Assembly: GCA_900545285.1 (NCBI GenBank)
Contig: UQYK01000005.1
Coordinates: forward strand, 1-60,105
Source: an uncultured Ruminococcus sp.
Lineage (GTDB): Bacteria > Bacillota > Clostridia > Oscillospirales > Ruminococcaceae
DNA: 60,105 nucleotides
Direction: 5' to 3'
Part shown: piece by piece, positions 42,233-50,923 of the stretch
Position numbering within the stretch: position 1 is the stretch's first letter
Layout of the letters: each line of letters opens with the position of its first letter
Notes under the pieces: generated by a model
Database searches by the model: none
What the model was told of the DNA's origin: nothing
The model's input: the letters and a program-made list of their open reading frames with translations, nothing else
Made by a program: the position numbers and the translations under genes

Positions 42233-43015
42233 ATGTACTATTTTTGTTATTTTTTGCTCTATGCCATTGTATTTGCCTTTGGCGCTGCAATCGGCAGTTT
42301 TTTAAATGTGTGTATTTACCGCCTGCCCAAAAATGAATCCCTGTGGCGGAATCAATCCCACTGCATGGCCTGCGGCACACCAATCCGAAAGCGTGATCTG
42401 GTACCAATTTTCAGCTGGTGCCGGCTCCGCGGAAAGTGTCACAGCTGCGGCGCAAAGATTCCGTTCCGCTACACCCTGGTAGAAGGCCTGAATGCAGTAC
42501 TCTACGTTCTGGTATTTGCCTGGTTCGGCATTCTTGAAAATCCTCTTCCGGCAGTTTTCGTCTGCCTGCTCTTTTCGGCGCTGATTGTGGTTTTTTTCAT
42601 GGATTTGGACACACAGCTGATCAATTTGGGCGTAACCGGGTTTATTGCCCTGCTCGGCCTGGGAAAAACCGTCTATGATCTGATCTTTCACACCGGCACG
42701 CTGCTTTCCCACGGAATTGGCGCAATAGCAGCTTTTTTACCCCTTCTGCTCCTGGTGGTTCTCTCCGGAGAACGCGCCATGGGATGGGGAGATGCTTATC
42801 TGATGCTGGCCGCCGGACTGTTTCTGGGCGGAAAGGCCGTTATTGTAGCACTGTTTCTGGGATTACTTCTGGGCGCAGTGTTCGGAATGATTCACAAGGT
42901 GCGCACCGGGGATTCTAAGTTTGCATTCGGCCCGTATCTCTCTGTCGGAATCGCCCTGAGCGTTTTCATCGGCCAGCCCATTGCGGACTGGTATCTGCAT
43001 CTGCTGGGCTTCTAA
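42233..43015 (+). CDS. pilD: Prepilin peptidase / N-methyltransferase (type 4 prepilin leader peptidase)
   Basis: PilD cleaves the leader after the Gly of prepilins and methylates the new N-terminus. GAAIGSFLNVCIYRLPKNES is the entry motif of A24 peptidases. The cytoplasmic DiS_P_DiS domain has CMAC and CHSC, a zinc-binding pair. The catalytic aspartates are in FMDLDTQLI and GWGDAYLML (the GxGD motif). The protein is 260 aa with about seven helices. It is encoded opposite the pilus operon and converges on it, and would process all five prepilins there. Confidence 0.94.
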   Translation: MYYFCYFLLYAIVFAFGAAIGSFLNVCIYRLPKNESLWRNQSHCMACGTPIRKRDLVPIFSWCRLRGKCHSCGAKIPFRYTLVEGLNAVLYVLVFAWFGILENPLPAVFVCLLFSALIVVFFMDLDTQLINLGVTGFIALLGLGKTVYDLIFHTGTLLSHGIGAIAAFLPLLLLVVLSGERAMGWGDAYLMLAAGLFLGGKAVIVALFLGLLLGAVFGMIHKVRTGDSKFAFGPYLSVGIALSVFIGQPIADWYLHLLGF

Positions 43016-43036
43016 GCCGCTTTTTTCCTGCAACAC

Positions 43037-43080
43037 AAAATGCCGCAGAGACCTTTTCTACTAGGTTCTGCGGCATTTTT
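43037..43080. terminator. Bidirectional terminator between pilD and the giant pilin gene
   Basis: AAAATGCCGCAGA (43037-43049) pairs with TCTGCGGCATTTT (43067-43079), with an inner ACCT/AGGT pairing and A/T flanks on both sides. It ends both convergent transcripts of the pilus locus. Confidence 0.92.
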
Positions 43081-43098
43081 CTACGTGTACAAATGATG

Positions 43099-46000
43099 TT
43101 ATCCGGCGGAATCGGCAACAACTCCGCTGACATGAATGGTATAGTTTGTCATACCCTTCGACTTCCAGAAGAACCACTGCTGTGTCTGGACGGTATAGTT
43201 CGACTTTTTGCTCAGTGTCACAGTGCCTACACGAACAGCATACGCATTTGTAAGCGTATAGCCGTCCTTGGGTATAATCACAAAGCGGCATGCGCCGGTC
43301 TGATCGAACAGCGGCGTATCGAACTGAATGTCACAAACTGCTGCACTCTCCGCATCCAGTCCCACATTCAGGCCGTTCTCACTGGCGGCAATCGGAGCCG
43401 GTTCTGTTGTGGTCGTGGTGGTTGTAGTGGATGCAGCGGGTTCGGTGGTGACGGTAGTAGTCGTTACAGTTTCCTGTAATTCCTTTTCACGTCGCACAAG
43501 CTGTAAAAGATCGCCGATTGTCTGCCCTCTGACATAGCGCTTTACCAGCCGGCTTCCGTTGGAAAGATCCAGCGGATTTGCAGTATAGGCAATGCCGTTG
43601 TAAATCCAGATCTCATGCAGTCCGCCTGTCACCTGTGCATAGGTGATTTCATAGTGATAATAATTCTCATCGTTTTGATTGCTCCAATCATCACCTCCGG
43701 CAACAGAAGACAACATCTTATCATTCAAAGCATTCTTTAAATTGTCACTGTTTAGATTCTGACAGCTTGCATTTTTCGGATAAATCGAAACAGAATGATT
43801 GCTTTGCTCGAATTTATACAGATTAAAGTCTGTATCCGTCTGATAAGCAGCAGGATTTCCCCCATTTGGGATACCGGATTCTACATTACCAGTAATCCGA
43901 AGGACATTAAAACTGCTGTCTCCCTGCAAATAGTGAATATAAAGTTCATCATCCAGGAATTTGACATCCTTATAAACAAATGTTACAGATACCAGTTTGC
44001 TGTCACTGAAGCTTCCATTCTTCCAGATCTTCAGATATTTCTTAGGCGCGCCATTGCTGCAATCCACTGTAAATGTGCCATCTGTCAAATCGCTTGCTCC
44101 AAAGGCTCCCCCGTTCTGATCGCCCCATCCATTTTCTTCTGTAAAGGCATATCCCCAAGATTTTGCACTTGTTCCAGCGGCAGAATCCTGAATCTGGATA
44201 ATGACCTGTTCCACATAACGATATCTCGGAATTTCTATGGCTCGCTTAAACGCCACATCCGTCACCACCGTAGTCTGTGCACCTTCTCCGGAAGAGGACG
44301 TACTTGTGGTCACAGTTGTTTCAGTAGAGGATGCTGTTGTACTGGTAGTCAGTGTTGTGCTCGTAGTCGAAGCCGTGCTGGCCGTGGTAGTCGTACTTGT
44401 GCGCAGATATGTACTTGTTGCGCTGGCTGTAGTGGTTGTGGTTGCTGTTGTAGTTGTTGTGGTGGTAGTGGTTGTTGTAGTTGCTGTTGTTGTGGTAACG
44501 GCGGCAGTTGTGCTGGTTGTGGCAGAAGTTGTTGTCGTTGTCGGAATTGTAACCGTAGTAGTTGTTGTTTCCGGCTCTGCTGTTGCCGGCGGCAATGTGG
44601 TTGTCACAGCCGGTGTAGTCGTAGTTACGGCCGGAGCAGCCGGCGGCGCAGGTGCGTCTAAAATCTCATAGGTAATGTCCCTTGCATTAACACCGGTGCA
44701 ATAGAGGTGTACAACGCCGTCTGCCACGATCTGCTGATAATTCACCATTTGATTCAGGTAGAAGGTATTTGAGCCGTAAATGCTGTTATAACCTACCGGA
44801 TTGTAGTCCTTGTCATATACCTGATAGGACAAATCCTTGTTGAACAGCAGGTGCATGTTACCGATATTGGAAGCGGTGATATAGTCACACTTCGACCAGT
44901 CCAATGTGATGTTGGCGTAGTTGTTGTCACCGTTGATGGTGAGAACAGGCTTAAAGGTTTCTGTATACTCTTCGTAATTGGTATTCTCACTATAATCAAT
45001 ACTCATATCCACATCGACATCTGCACTGGTTGCGCCTGATGTCCACAAATTACTCCGAAAAACAAATTTCAAAAAGGGATATCGGCTATAGGTCATTACC
45101 ATTTTAATTTTGGCAGTAGACTCGTCTACCTGTTCAATCCAGTAATTTCCGCCTTCTTCCGGCCTTCCGTAAACAAATGTTTCTGCACCAATGTTTCCAT
45201 ATTTCACGCCGTCATAGCCGTCATAGGACTTGTTTTGTCCAACACTTACAACACTGTAATCCTGGTTTGCAGCTGCCTGAATCAATGCAGCCACATCTAC
45301 ATTGCGCAATGTAATACTCAGCTTATCTCCGACAGAATATCCACATTTCGAGATATCTATATAAATTGAGGTATTCCAACTCTGTTTATCCACTTCAAAC
45401 CGATTGGAAAAGTCAGTAACTCGCTTTCCGTTATCCGAATAAGCCAGAAAGTTCGTCTTTTCAGGCACACATGCTGCTATTCCCATATTGGTGCCTTCTA
45501 CATAGAGCCATCCTCTGCTGGATTCAGCATCGGATGAATTTTTTAACAGCACCCGATACTTGATTTTGGTATCATTTGTGAATGAGCCATCTGCATTTAC
45601 AACAATGGTATCATCATACTTTTCCTGAAAGGCAGTAATATAATCTGGATTTCCGCTTGTGTTAAAAGTACCTTTTCCATCTGCAAAAATATCACTGTAT
45701 TTTACCCATCCATGATCGTACATCAGTGCACTGTCATAAATTTTGTTCCCGTCTGCATCCGCATCGATAAAATTTATATCATCTGTATTACTGTCGTCTC
45801 CAATGTAGATATAAATGTTATCCCAAGTCTGGCTATTGTTATATCCTGTAACTGCGTACTGTCGGCCATCACCGGCACCATCTAAGGTGTACATCAGTGG
45901 AAATGCATAGCTGTTCGCCGGCCACCACTGCGTCTGACGATAAGGCAAAAAATAGGATAAATCAAATTGCACAAACTTACAGCTATTTGAAACATAGTCT

Positions 46001-46653
46001 GTCAAATTTACAATCGTTGTATCCGGTGCCCACCATTCGCTGATGGTGCCATCTTTTGTAAAATCATTCTCAGGGTGATCTTTCCCCCAAGCTTCCCAAT
46101 AGGATTTGGTATTTACCCGATCATCTAAGTGACTCCATCCGCTTGTATTCGAAGTGGAAATGGCAGTGATGGTTTTAGGATACTGCGCATTATTTGCAAA
46201 ATTCGTCTTCAGCACCACATCACAGGACTTTTCCGCAGTAACCGCAGAATAGCCCTCACAGCTTGCGGAAATTTCCACTTTCTGACTGGTATTGCTGTTG
46301 TTGCTGTATGTCAGTGTCAGCTGATAGACCACATTGGCATCATTGCTGGCGCCGGAAATCCGATATACCTTCGTGTTGTTCTCGTCAGAAACATTGGTCA
46401 CCGTTCTGGAGGAATCTGAACGAAGCAGCTCTTCCGCACGGGTCTGCACCTCCTGCCAGTTCCAGTAGCGCGTCTTGGGCAGGCCGGTCTGCACTTCATC
46501 CACCAGCTGATTCAGGGCGGTCTGGTAATTCTGAATCTTCGCCGCCTGCACATAAGCAGAGATATTCGGGGCGCAAAGTGCCGCCAGAATCGACATAATG
46601 ACCAGCACTACAACCAATTCCACCAACGAGAAACCTTTTTTATTTCGTTTCAT
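43099..46653 (-). CDS. Giant type IV prepilin-like adhesin (1184 aa)
   Basis: The leader MKRNKKG is followed by FSLVELVVVLVIMSILAALC, a class III prepilin signal with cleavage after Gly7 and Glu at +5. Residues about 8-130 are pilin-like. A large ectodomain (about 135-660) is rich in Asn, Tyr and Trp and looks beta-sandwich-like. A Thr-rich linker of about 135 residues (665-800) contains runs of up to 13 Thr. A segment with KSWGYAFTEENGWGDQNGGAF resembles cellulosomal carbohydrate-binding modules. A second short Thr/Glu linker and a beta-rich C-terminal domain close the protein. The ATG was chosen over a GTG three codons upstream, which is part of the GAGGTGA site. It is the last gene of the pil operon, 56 bases after pilT. 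Most minor pilins are 100-250 residues. Confidence 0.9.
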   Translation of the reverse strand: MKRNKKGFSLVELVVVLVIMSILAALCAPNISAYVQAAKIQNYQTALNQLVDEVQTGLPKTRYWNWQEVQTRAEELLRSDSSRTVTNVSDENNTKVYRISGASNDANVVYQLTLTYSNNSNTSQKVEISASCEGYSAVTAEKSCDVVLKTNFANNAQYPKTITAISTSNTSGWSHLDDRVNTKSYWEAWGKDHPENDFTKDGTISEWWAPDTTIVNLTDYVSNSCKFVQFDLSYFLPYRQTQWWPANSYAFPLMYTLDGAGDGRQYAVTGYNNSQTWDNIYIYIGDDSNTDDINFIDADADGNKIYDSALMYDHGWVKYSDIFADGKGTFNTSGNPDYITAFQEKYDDTIVVNADGSFTNDTKIKYRVLLKNSSDAESSRGWLYVEGTNMGIAACVPEKTNFLAYSDNGKRVTDFSNRFEVDKQSWNTSIYIDISKCGYSVGDKLSITLRNVDVAALIQAAANQDYSVVSVGQNKSYDGYDGVKYGNIGAETFVYGRPEEGGNYWIEQVDESTAKIKMVMTYSRYPFLKFVFRSNLWTSGATSADVDVDMSIDYSENTNYEEYTETFKPVLTINGDNNYANITLDWSKCDYITASNIGNMHLLFNKDLSYQVYDKDYNPVGYNSIYGSNTFYLNQMVNYQQIVADGVVHLYCTGVNARDITYEILDAPAPPAAPAVTTTTPAVTTTLPPATAEPETTTTTVTIPTTTTTSATTSTTAAVTTTTATTTTTTTTTTTTATTTTTASATSTYLRTSTTTTASTASTTSTTLTTSTTASSTETTVTTSTSSSGEGAQTTVVTDVAFKRAIEIPRYRYVEQVIIQIQDSAAGTSAKSWGYAFTEENGWGDQNGGAFGASDLTDGTFTVDCSNGAPKKYLKIWKNGSFSDSKLVSVTFVYKDVKFLDDELYIHYLQGDSSFNVLRITGNVESGIPNGGNPAAYQTDTDFNLYKFEQSNHSVSIYPKNASCQNLNSDNLKNALNDKMLSSVAGGDDWSNQNDENYYHYEITYAQVTGGLHEIWIYNGIAYTANPLDLSNGSRLVKRYVRGQTIGDLLQLVRREKELQETVTTTTVTTEPAASTTTTTTTTEPAPIAASENGLNVGLDAESAAVCDIQFDTPLFDQTGACRFVIIPKDGYTLTNAYAVRVGTVTLSKKSNYTVQTQQWFFWKSKGMTNYTIHVSGVVADSAG

Positions 46654-46709
46654 TTTGCTCACCTCAATCAGAATTTTTCCTCAGATGTGCCCCGCCTGCA
46701 TGCCCGTGC

Positions 46710-47759
46710 TCAGCTCAGCAAATCCAGTATTTCGTTCTTATTGTTGGATACCCGGACAGCATCCTCTCTCTGAATCACGCCCTGACGCACCAGTCGTGCC
46801 AGATCTGCATTCAGGGTATGCATGCCCATTGCGGCACCAGACTGCATCACAGTAGCCAACTGGAAGCACTTGTTATCCCGAATCAGGCTGCCGACCGCAT
46901 CGGTTCCCACCAGAATTTCAGTCGCTGCCACACGGCCGCCACCGGCTGCCAGGGGAATCAGCGCCTGTGTGATAACGCCCTTTAAAATGGTGGAAAGCTG
47001 CGTACGGATCTGGTTCTGCGCATGGGGCGGACAGCTGTCAATGATTCTGTCCAGCGTCTGTGCGGCACCGGTGGTATGCAGGGTAGACATAACCAGGTGT
47101 CCGGTTTCTGCGGCGGTGACTGCGGCGGAAATCGTCTCGTAGTCACGCATTTCTCCCACCAGAATTACATCCGGGTCTTCACGCAGCGCAGAACGCAGAG
47201 AAGCGGCAAAGCTCTTTGTATCTGCGCCGATTTCCCGCTGGTGAATGACAGACAGGCCGGAATTGTACACATATTCCACCGGATCCTCAATAGTAATAAT
47301 ATGCTCAGACCGGTTTTTGTTGATATAGTCGATCATGGCAGAAAGTGTGGTAGATTTACCGCTTCCGGTAGGGCCGGTTACCAGAATCAGTCCTCTGGGC
47401 TGATCTGCCAGTTCCTGCAATACCTTCGGCATTTTCAGCTGCTCCAGCGTAGGAATGGTATTGTTCAGCAGTCGGATGGTAGCCGCCACCTTTTTCATCT
47501 GCCGGAACACATTGACACGCTGCCGGCAATAATCCGGTGTTTCAATGGCAAAGTCCACATCGTCACCGTCTTTCAGCTGCCGGAGCTGTGCCTCGTCCAT
47601 CATGGAGAGAATCATTTCTCTTGTCTCTGCTGCCGAGAAGGAAAAGCCGCTGTCCATCAGCTTTCCGTGAATCCGGAAGGAAACCGGCATTCCCTCACTG
47701 ATATGAATATCAGAACAGCTTCTTTCCCGTGCCTTCATAATGAGTTCATTCATTGTCAT
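46710..47759 (-). CDS. pilT: Type IV pilus retraction ATPase PilT
   Basis: PilT depolymerises pili to power twitching and DNA or substrate pulling. The opening MNELIMKARERSCSDIHISEG is the family's N-terminal PAS-like region. Walker A is GPTGSGKSTT (129-138), the Asp and His boxes lie in between, and HTTGAAQTLDRIIDSCPP is the PilT signature. AIRNLIRE, the usual C-terminal motif, appears here only as SLIRDNKCFQL. The gene follows pilB by 18 bases. Its presence implies a dynamic, not static, pilus. Confidence 0.94.
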   Translation of the reverse strand: MTMNELIMKARERSCSDIHISEGMPVSFRIHGKLMDSGFSFSAAETREMILSMMDEAQLRQLKDGDDVDFAIETPDYCRQRVNVFRQMKKVAATIRLLNNTIPTLEQLKMPKVLQELADQPRGLILVTGPTGSGKSTTLSAMIDYINKNRSEHIITIEDPVEYVYNSGLSVIHQREIGADTKSFAASLRSALREDPDVILVGEMRDYETISAAVTAAETGHLVMSTLHTTGAAQTLDRIIDSCPPHAQNQIRTQLSTILKGVITQALIPLAAGGGRVAATEILVGTDAVGSLIRDNKCFQLATVMQSGAAMGMHTLNADLARLVRQGVIQREDAVRVSNNKNEILDLLS

Positions 47760-47777
47760 AATGGTATTGTTCCTTTC

Positions 47778-49463
47778 TTAGTCTGAATAATAGGCGATTT
47801 TCATAACTTCTTCCGGCGTGGTGACACCCTTTTCCACCAGTTCGATGGCGCTGTCCAGAAGGCTGCGCATCCCCTGGCTTTCTCTGGCATAATCCAGCAT
47901 TTCCTGGCTGTCTGCACTCCGTGCAATCATTCGTTTCAGCTTTTTGTCAATATACACCATTTCATGGATGGAAATTCTGCCCTTGTATCCGGTATTATTG
48001 CAGGCCTTACAGCCCTTTCCCCGGCTGATCATGGGAATCTGATCCCCTACGATTGCAATATCCTCCGCTGTGGCCGGTGTTTCATATTTACAGAACGGGC
48101 ACACCTTACGCACCAGACGCTGTGCCACAATTCCCACAACGGAGTTGGAAATCAGGTACGGTGCAACGCCCATATCCGCCAGACGGACAATTGATGAAAT
48201 GGCATCATTGGTATGCAGGGTGGAGACAACCAGGTGTCCTGTAATCGCAGAGCGGACAGAAATTTCCGCCGTTTCTGCATCACGGGTTTCACCAATCATG
48301 ATAATATCCGGGTCCTGCCGCAACAGTGCACGCAGTCCCACTGCAAAGGTCATTCCGGCGGCCACATTTACCGAGGTCTGGGTAATATTCGGCAAATCCT
48401 TTTCCACCGGGTCTTCAATGGTGGAAATATTTACGGGACGCTGTGCCAGATGCTGCAATACCATATACAAGGTGGTAGTTTTTCCGGAACCGGTAGGCCC
48501 GGTAATATAGATGATTCCATTGGGTGCCGACATCATTTTCATCAGCATGTTATAGGAATATTCATTCATACCAAAGTGGCCTGCGTGATCAATCTTTGTA
48601 TCCGAGGTCAGATAACGCAGTACGATTTTTTCCCCGTGTGTGGTGGGCAGTACGGAAATACGCATGCTGATATCCAGACCCTCCAGTACCACATGAAAGT
48701 TACCGTCCTGCGGAATTCGCTTTTCTGCAATGTTCAGATTGCTCATGATCTTAATTCTGGCAACAATAGAATTGTGCAGCGCTTTTTCCAGGGTTAAGTA
48801 GCTTACCATCTGGCCGTCAATCCGCATCCGAACCTGTGTAAAGTCCTTAAACGGTTCAATATGAATATCGCTGGCATTGGTGCTGTAGCCGCGCACCAGC
48901 AGCGAATTGATCAGCTTAATAATCGGGACATCATCATCCGCATCATCTGCTGTCAGCTGCGGAACTTCAATCTCTTCTGCGGAAATATTGGCTTTTTTGG
49001 CGGCCTGCTTGGTGCTGATTTCCGCATAGTAATATTCAATTGCCTTGCGGATTTTCATTTCCTCACAGAGGAGCACTTCCAGGGGCATATCCACGATCTG
49101 GCGAATATCCTCCTGCGCATAAAAGTTCAGCGGATCTGACATCACCAGCTGCAAACGATTATCAATTTCTGAAACTGCAATCACGTGATACTTTTCTGCC
49201 AGCTGTTTCGGTACCTTGGCAACTGTATCTACATTGACTTCATATTCTTCCAAGTTGACCATTTGCAGATCCAGTTTTTTCCCCAACGCCTGCAAAACCT
49301 GTGTCTCTGTCACAAAGCCCATTTCCTGCAATAGCGTTCCAAACCGCATTTTTTTCCCGGTCTGTGATTTTTGATATTGCAGCGCCTGATCAATCTGATC
49401 CTGCGTAATATATCCGTACTCTTTTAATACTTCACCAATGGGTAAATTCTGCAATGTTCTCAC
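47778..49463 (-). CDS. pilB: Type IV pilus assembly ATPase PilB
   Basis: PilB polymerises pilins. The N-terminal T2SSE_N domain (residues 1-150) contains LPIGEVLKEYGYITQDQIDQAL. Walker A GPTGSGKTTT is at 322-331 and the Walker B-like GETRDAETAEISVRSAITGHLV follows. The C-terminal zinc motif has CPFC and CKACNNTGYKGR (tetracysteine). The annotated start is GTG at 49463. A TTG at 49454 with an AGGTGA site in front is equally possible. 561 aa. Confidence 0.94.
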   Translation of the reverse strand: MRTLQNLPIGEVLKEYGYITQDQIDQALQYQKSQTGKKMRFGTLLQEMGFVTETQVLQALGKKLDLQMVNLEEYEVNVDTVAKVPKQLAEKYHVIAVSEIDNRLQLVMSDPLNFYAQEDIRQIVDMPLEVLLCEEMKIRKAIEYYYAEISTKQAAKKANISAEEIEVPQLTADDADDDVPIIKLINSLLVRGYSTNASDIHIEPFKDFTQVRMRIDGQMVSYLTLEKALHNSIVARIKIMSNLNIAEKRIPQDGNFHVVLEGLDISMRISVLPTTHGEKIVLRYLTSDTKIDHAGHFGMNEYSYNMLMKMMSAPNGIIYITGPTGSGKTTTLYMVLQHLAQRPVNISTIEDPVEKDLPNITQTSVNVAAGMTFAVGLRALLRQDPDIIMIGETRDAETAEISVRSAITGHLVVSTLHTNDAISSIVRLADMGVAPYLISNSVVGIVAQRLVRKVCPFCKYETPATAEDIAIVGDQIPMISRGKGCKACNNTGYKGRISIHEMVYIDKKLKRMIARSADSQEMLDYARESQGMRSLLDSAIELVEKGVTTPEEVMKIAYYSD

Positions 49464-49499
49464 CTTTTTCTTGATACAATTTTCGGCATTCGCCGCCGC

Positions 49500-50090
49500 T
49501 TATTCCAGACAATTGATGTACAGCTTACTGTCCGGGCCTGCACTGCTGTAATGTACTTCACCTGCGGACGGCAGAGAATTCTTCAGGAGAATGGTTCGGT
49601 TTTCAGAATAATATGTCGTTCCGTACCGCTGTATTTCCAAATGAATCACAATGGTATTTCCGCTGCCGTTTACAGTAATCAATGCCTGATATTTTCCAAG
49701 CTTACAGATATCATTTTCAGATGCAGAGGAATACACCGGCGGATCATTGGAATACTGTATTTTTTCAGAGGCTTTTAGCACATAATCTCCGCTGTCCGGA
49801 TCCTGATCTGTCCACAGCAGCATCTGGTATGCGCAATTTTCATCGCCGGCCGGAAAATCCGTGCCGCTTTGCACCTGAATATCCTTCGCATACTCCAGGT
49901 TTTCCTGGAGCTGTTCCATCACCGCGAGCCCCTTTGTCTGCGCCGTCAGCGTAATCACATTCCGGCAAAAAAAGCGCATAGCACTCAGCAGAATTCCGGA
50001 GGCGGAGACAATCAGAATTCCAATCAGCAAAACGGTTATGGTTTCTTCAGCCAGTGTGAAGCCCTTTCGGTTCCAGTTTCGTTTTCCCAT
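49500..50090 (-). CDS. Minor prepilin, GspJ/PilW-like (196 aa)
   Basis: The leader MGKRNWNRKG is followed by FTLAEETITVLLIGILIVS, a class III prepilin sequence with Glu at +5 of the mature protein. The remaining 150 residues are beta-rich with YAKDIQVQSG and SGNTIVIHLEIQRYG strands. The order of minor pilin genes suggests the J position of a GspH-I-J-K-type tip complex. It has a GGAG site and sits directly upstream of pilB. Confidence 0.82.
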   Translation of the reverse strand: MGKRNWNRKGFTLAEETITVLLIGILIVSASGILLSAMRFFCRNVITLTAQTKGLAVMEQLQENLEYAKDIQVQSGTDFPAGDENCAYQMLLWTDQDPDSGDYVLKASEKIQYSNDPPVYSSASENDICKLGKYQALITVNGSGNTIVIHLEIQRYGTTYYSENRTILLKNSLPSAGEVHYSSAGPDSKLYINCLE

Positions 50091-50105
50091 ACTGCTCCAC
50101 TCCTC

Positions 50106-50390
50106 TTAGGATTCCGGCGGCCCATACTTCACAAAATAGGGAGAAGCATGGGAAACAGCCGGCACTGTGCTGACAGAGCCATCTTCTCCTGTTATGGTCA
50201 CTGTCACATCCTGTGTTGTTTGCAGCTGTTCCTCTGCGTGGCTCCGCTGCTGATTTTTCAGCTTTGCACCGGAATTGATATAACGGGAACCGCTTGCAAT
50301 TCCAATCATGCCAATGGCAAGGGAAAGCGAAATCATGGCAAAGGAAATAATTACTTCTGCTACGGTCATGCCCTTTTGATTCGATTTCAT
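50106..50390 (-). CDS. Short minor prepilin, GspI/PilV-like (94 aa)
   Basis: The start MKSNQKG then MTVAEVIISFAMISLSLAIG gives a prepilin leader of seven residues and Glu at +5. After the helix only about 60 residues remain, among the shortest minor pilins, comparable with GspI. The ATG at 50390 has an AGGAGG site 8 bases upstream. An earlier ATG would add nine residues before the leader and is less likely. It lies between the K-like and J-like genes. Confidence 0.8.
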   Translation of the reverse strand: MKSNQKGMTVAEVIISFAMISLSLAIGMIGIASGSRYINSGAKLKNQQRSHAEEQLQTTQDVTVTITGEDGSVSTVPAVSHASPYFVKYGPPES

Positions 50391-50416
50391 AGACTGCACC
50401 TCCTGCCGCTGCATCA

Positions 50417-50917
50417 TTACAAATGATAATATCCTGCAAAGACCCAGCCGGTTCCGTCATAATTTGTCAGCTTTGCACACACCTGTGCCAGTTCTTCGGT
50501 TTTTCCTCCGGTGGTTTTCCGCGTCACCTTTGCTGTTAAGTAGATCTCACCCATATTTTTGGAAGCATCCGGATTTTCCGTTCCGTCACCGCCGGAACTG
50601 GTCACAACCATGGAATGATTTACGGTAGCCACACAGTCCCAGTTTCCGGCATCCGGAAACGTAATCATATATGTTTTGGTGGCATTATCCGATGTTACAT
50701 ATGCACTGGACGCACCATTTTTACAAATATCGGTTTGTATCAGATCAATGGCAGATTCTGCATATAGCTTCGCCTGAATCCGGTAATTTTCCTTTCGTTC
50801 CTGCATATAGTAGGCACGCCCCAGAAAAATAACACCGCTGGAAATCAAAGAAATCATCAGCATTACCAGCACAGCCCAGAGCATCGCGGATCCTTTTTTC
50901 TGCTGCAATTGTTTCAT
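50417..50917 (-). CDS. Minor pilin, GspK/PilX-like, lacking Glu5 (166 aa)
   Basis: MKQLQQKKG is followed by SAMLWAVLVMLMISLISSGV, a prepilin-like N-terminus where position +5 is Trp, not Glu. GspK-type tip pseudopilins also lack Glu5, so this is the likely K subunit. The ectodomain of about 125 residues includes a Ser/Gly/Asp loop (SSGGDGTENPDASKNMG). Translation is probably coupled to pilO, whose stop lies six bases upstream. Confidence 0.78.
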   Translation of the reverse strand: MKQLQQKKGSAMLWAVLVMLMISLISSGVIFLGRAYYMQERKENYRIQAKLYAESAIDLIQTDICKNGASSAYVTSDNATKTYMITFPDAGNWDCVATVNHSMVVTSSGGDGTENPDASKNMGEIYLTAKVTRKTTGGKTEELAQVCAKLTNYDGTGWVFAGYYHL

Positions 50918-50923
50918 GCATCA

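Noticed and set aside
44400..44540. Possible CRISPR or tandem-repeat array
   Set aside because: The repetition is three-base codon repetition within the Thr linker, without regular repeat-spacer units.
44237..44671. Val-rich and Cys/Gly-rich plus-strand frames opposite the Thr linker
   Set aside because: They are complements of ACN repeats. Homopolymeric composition and lack of a ribosome site argue against coding.
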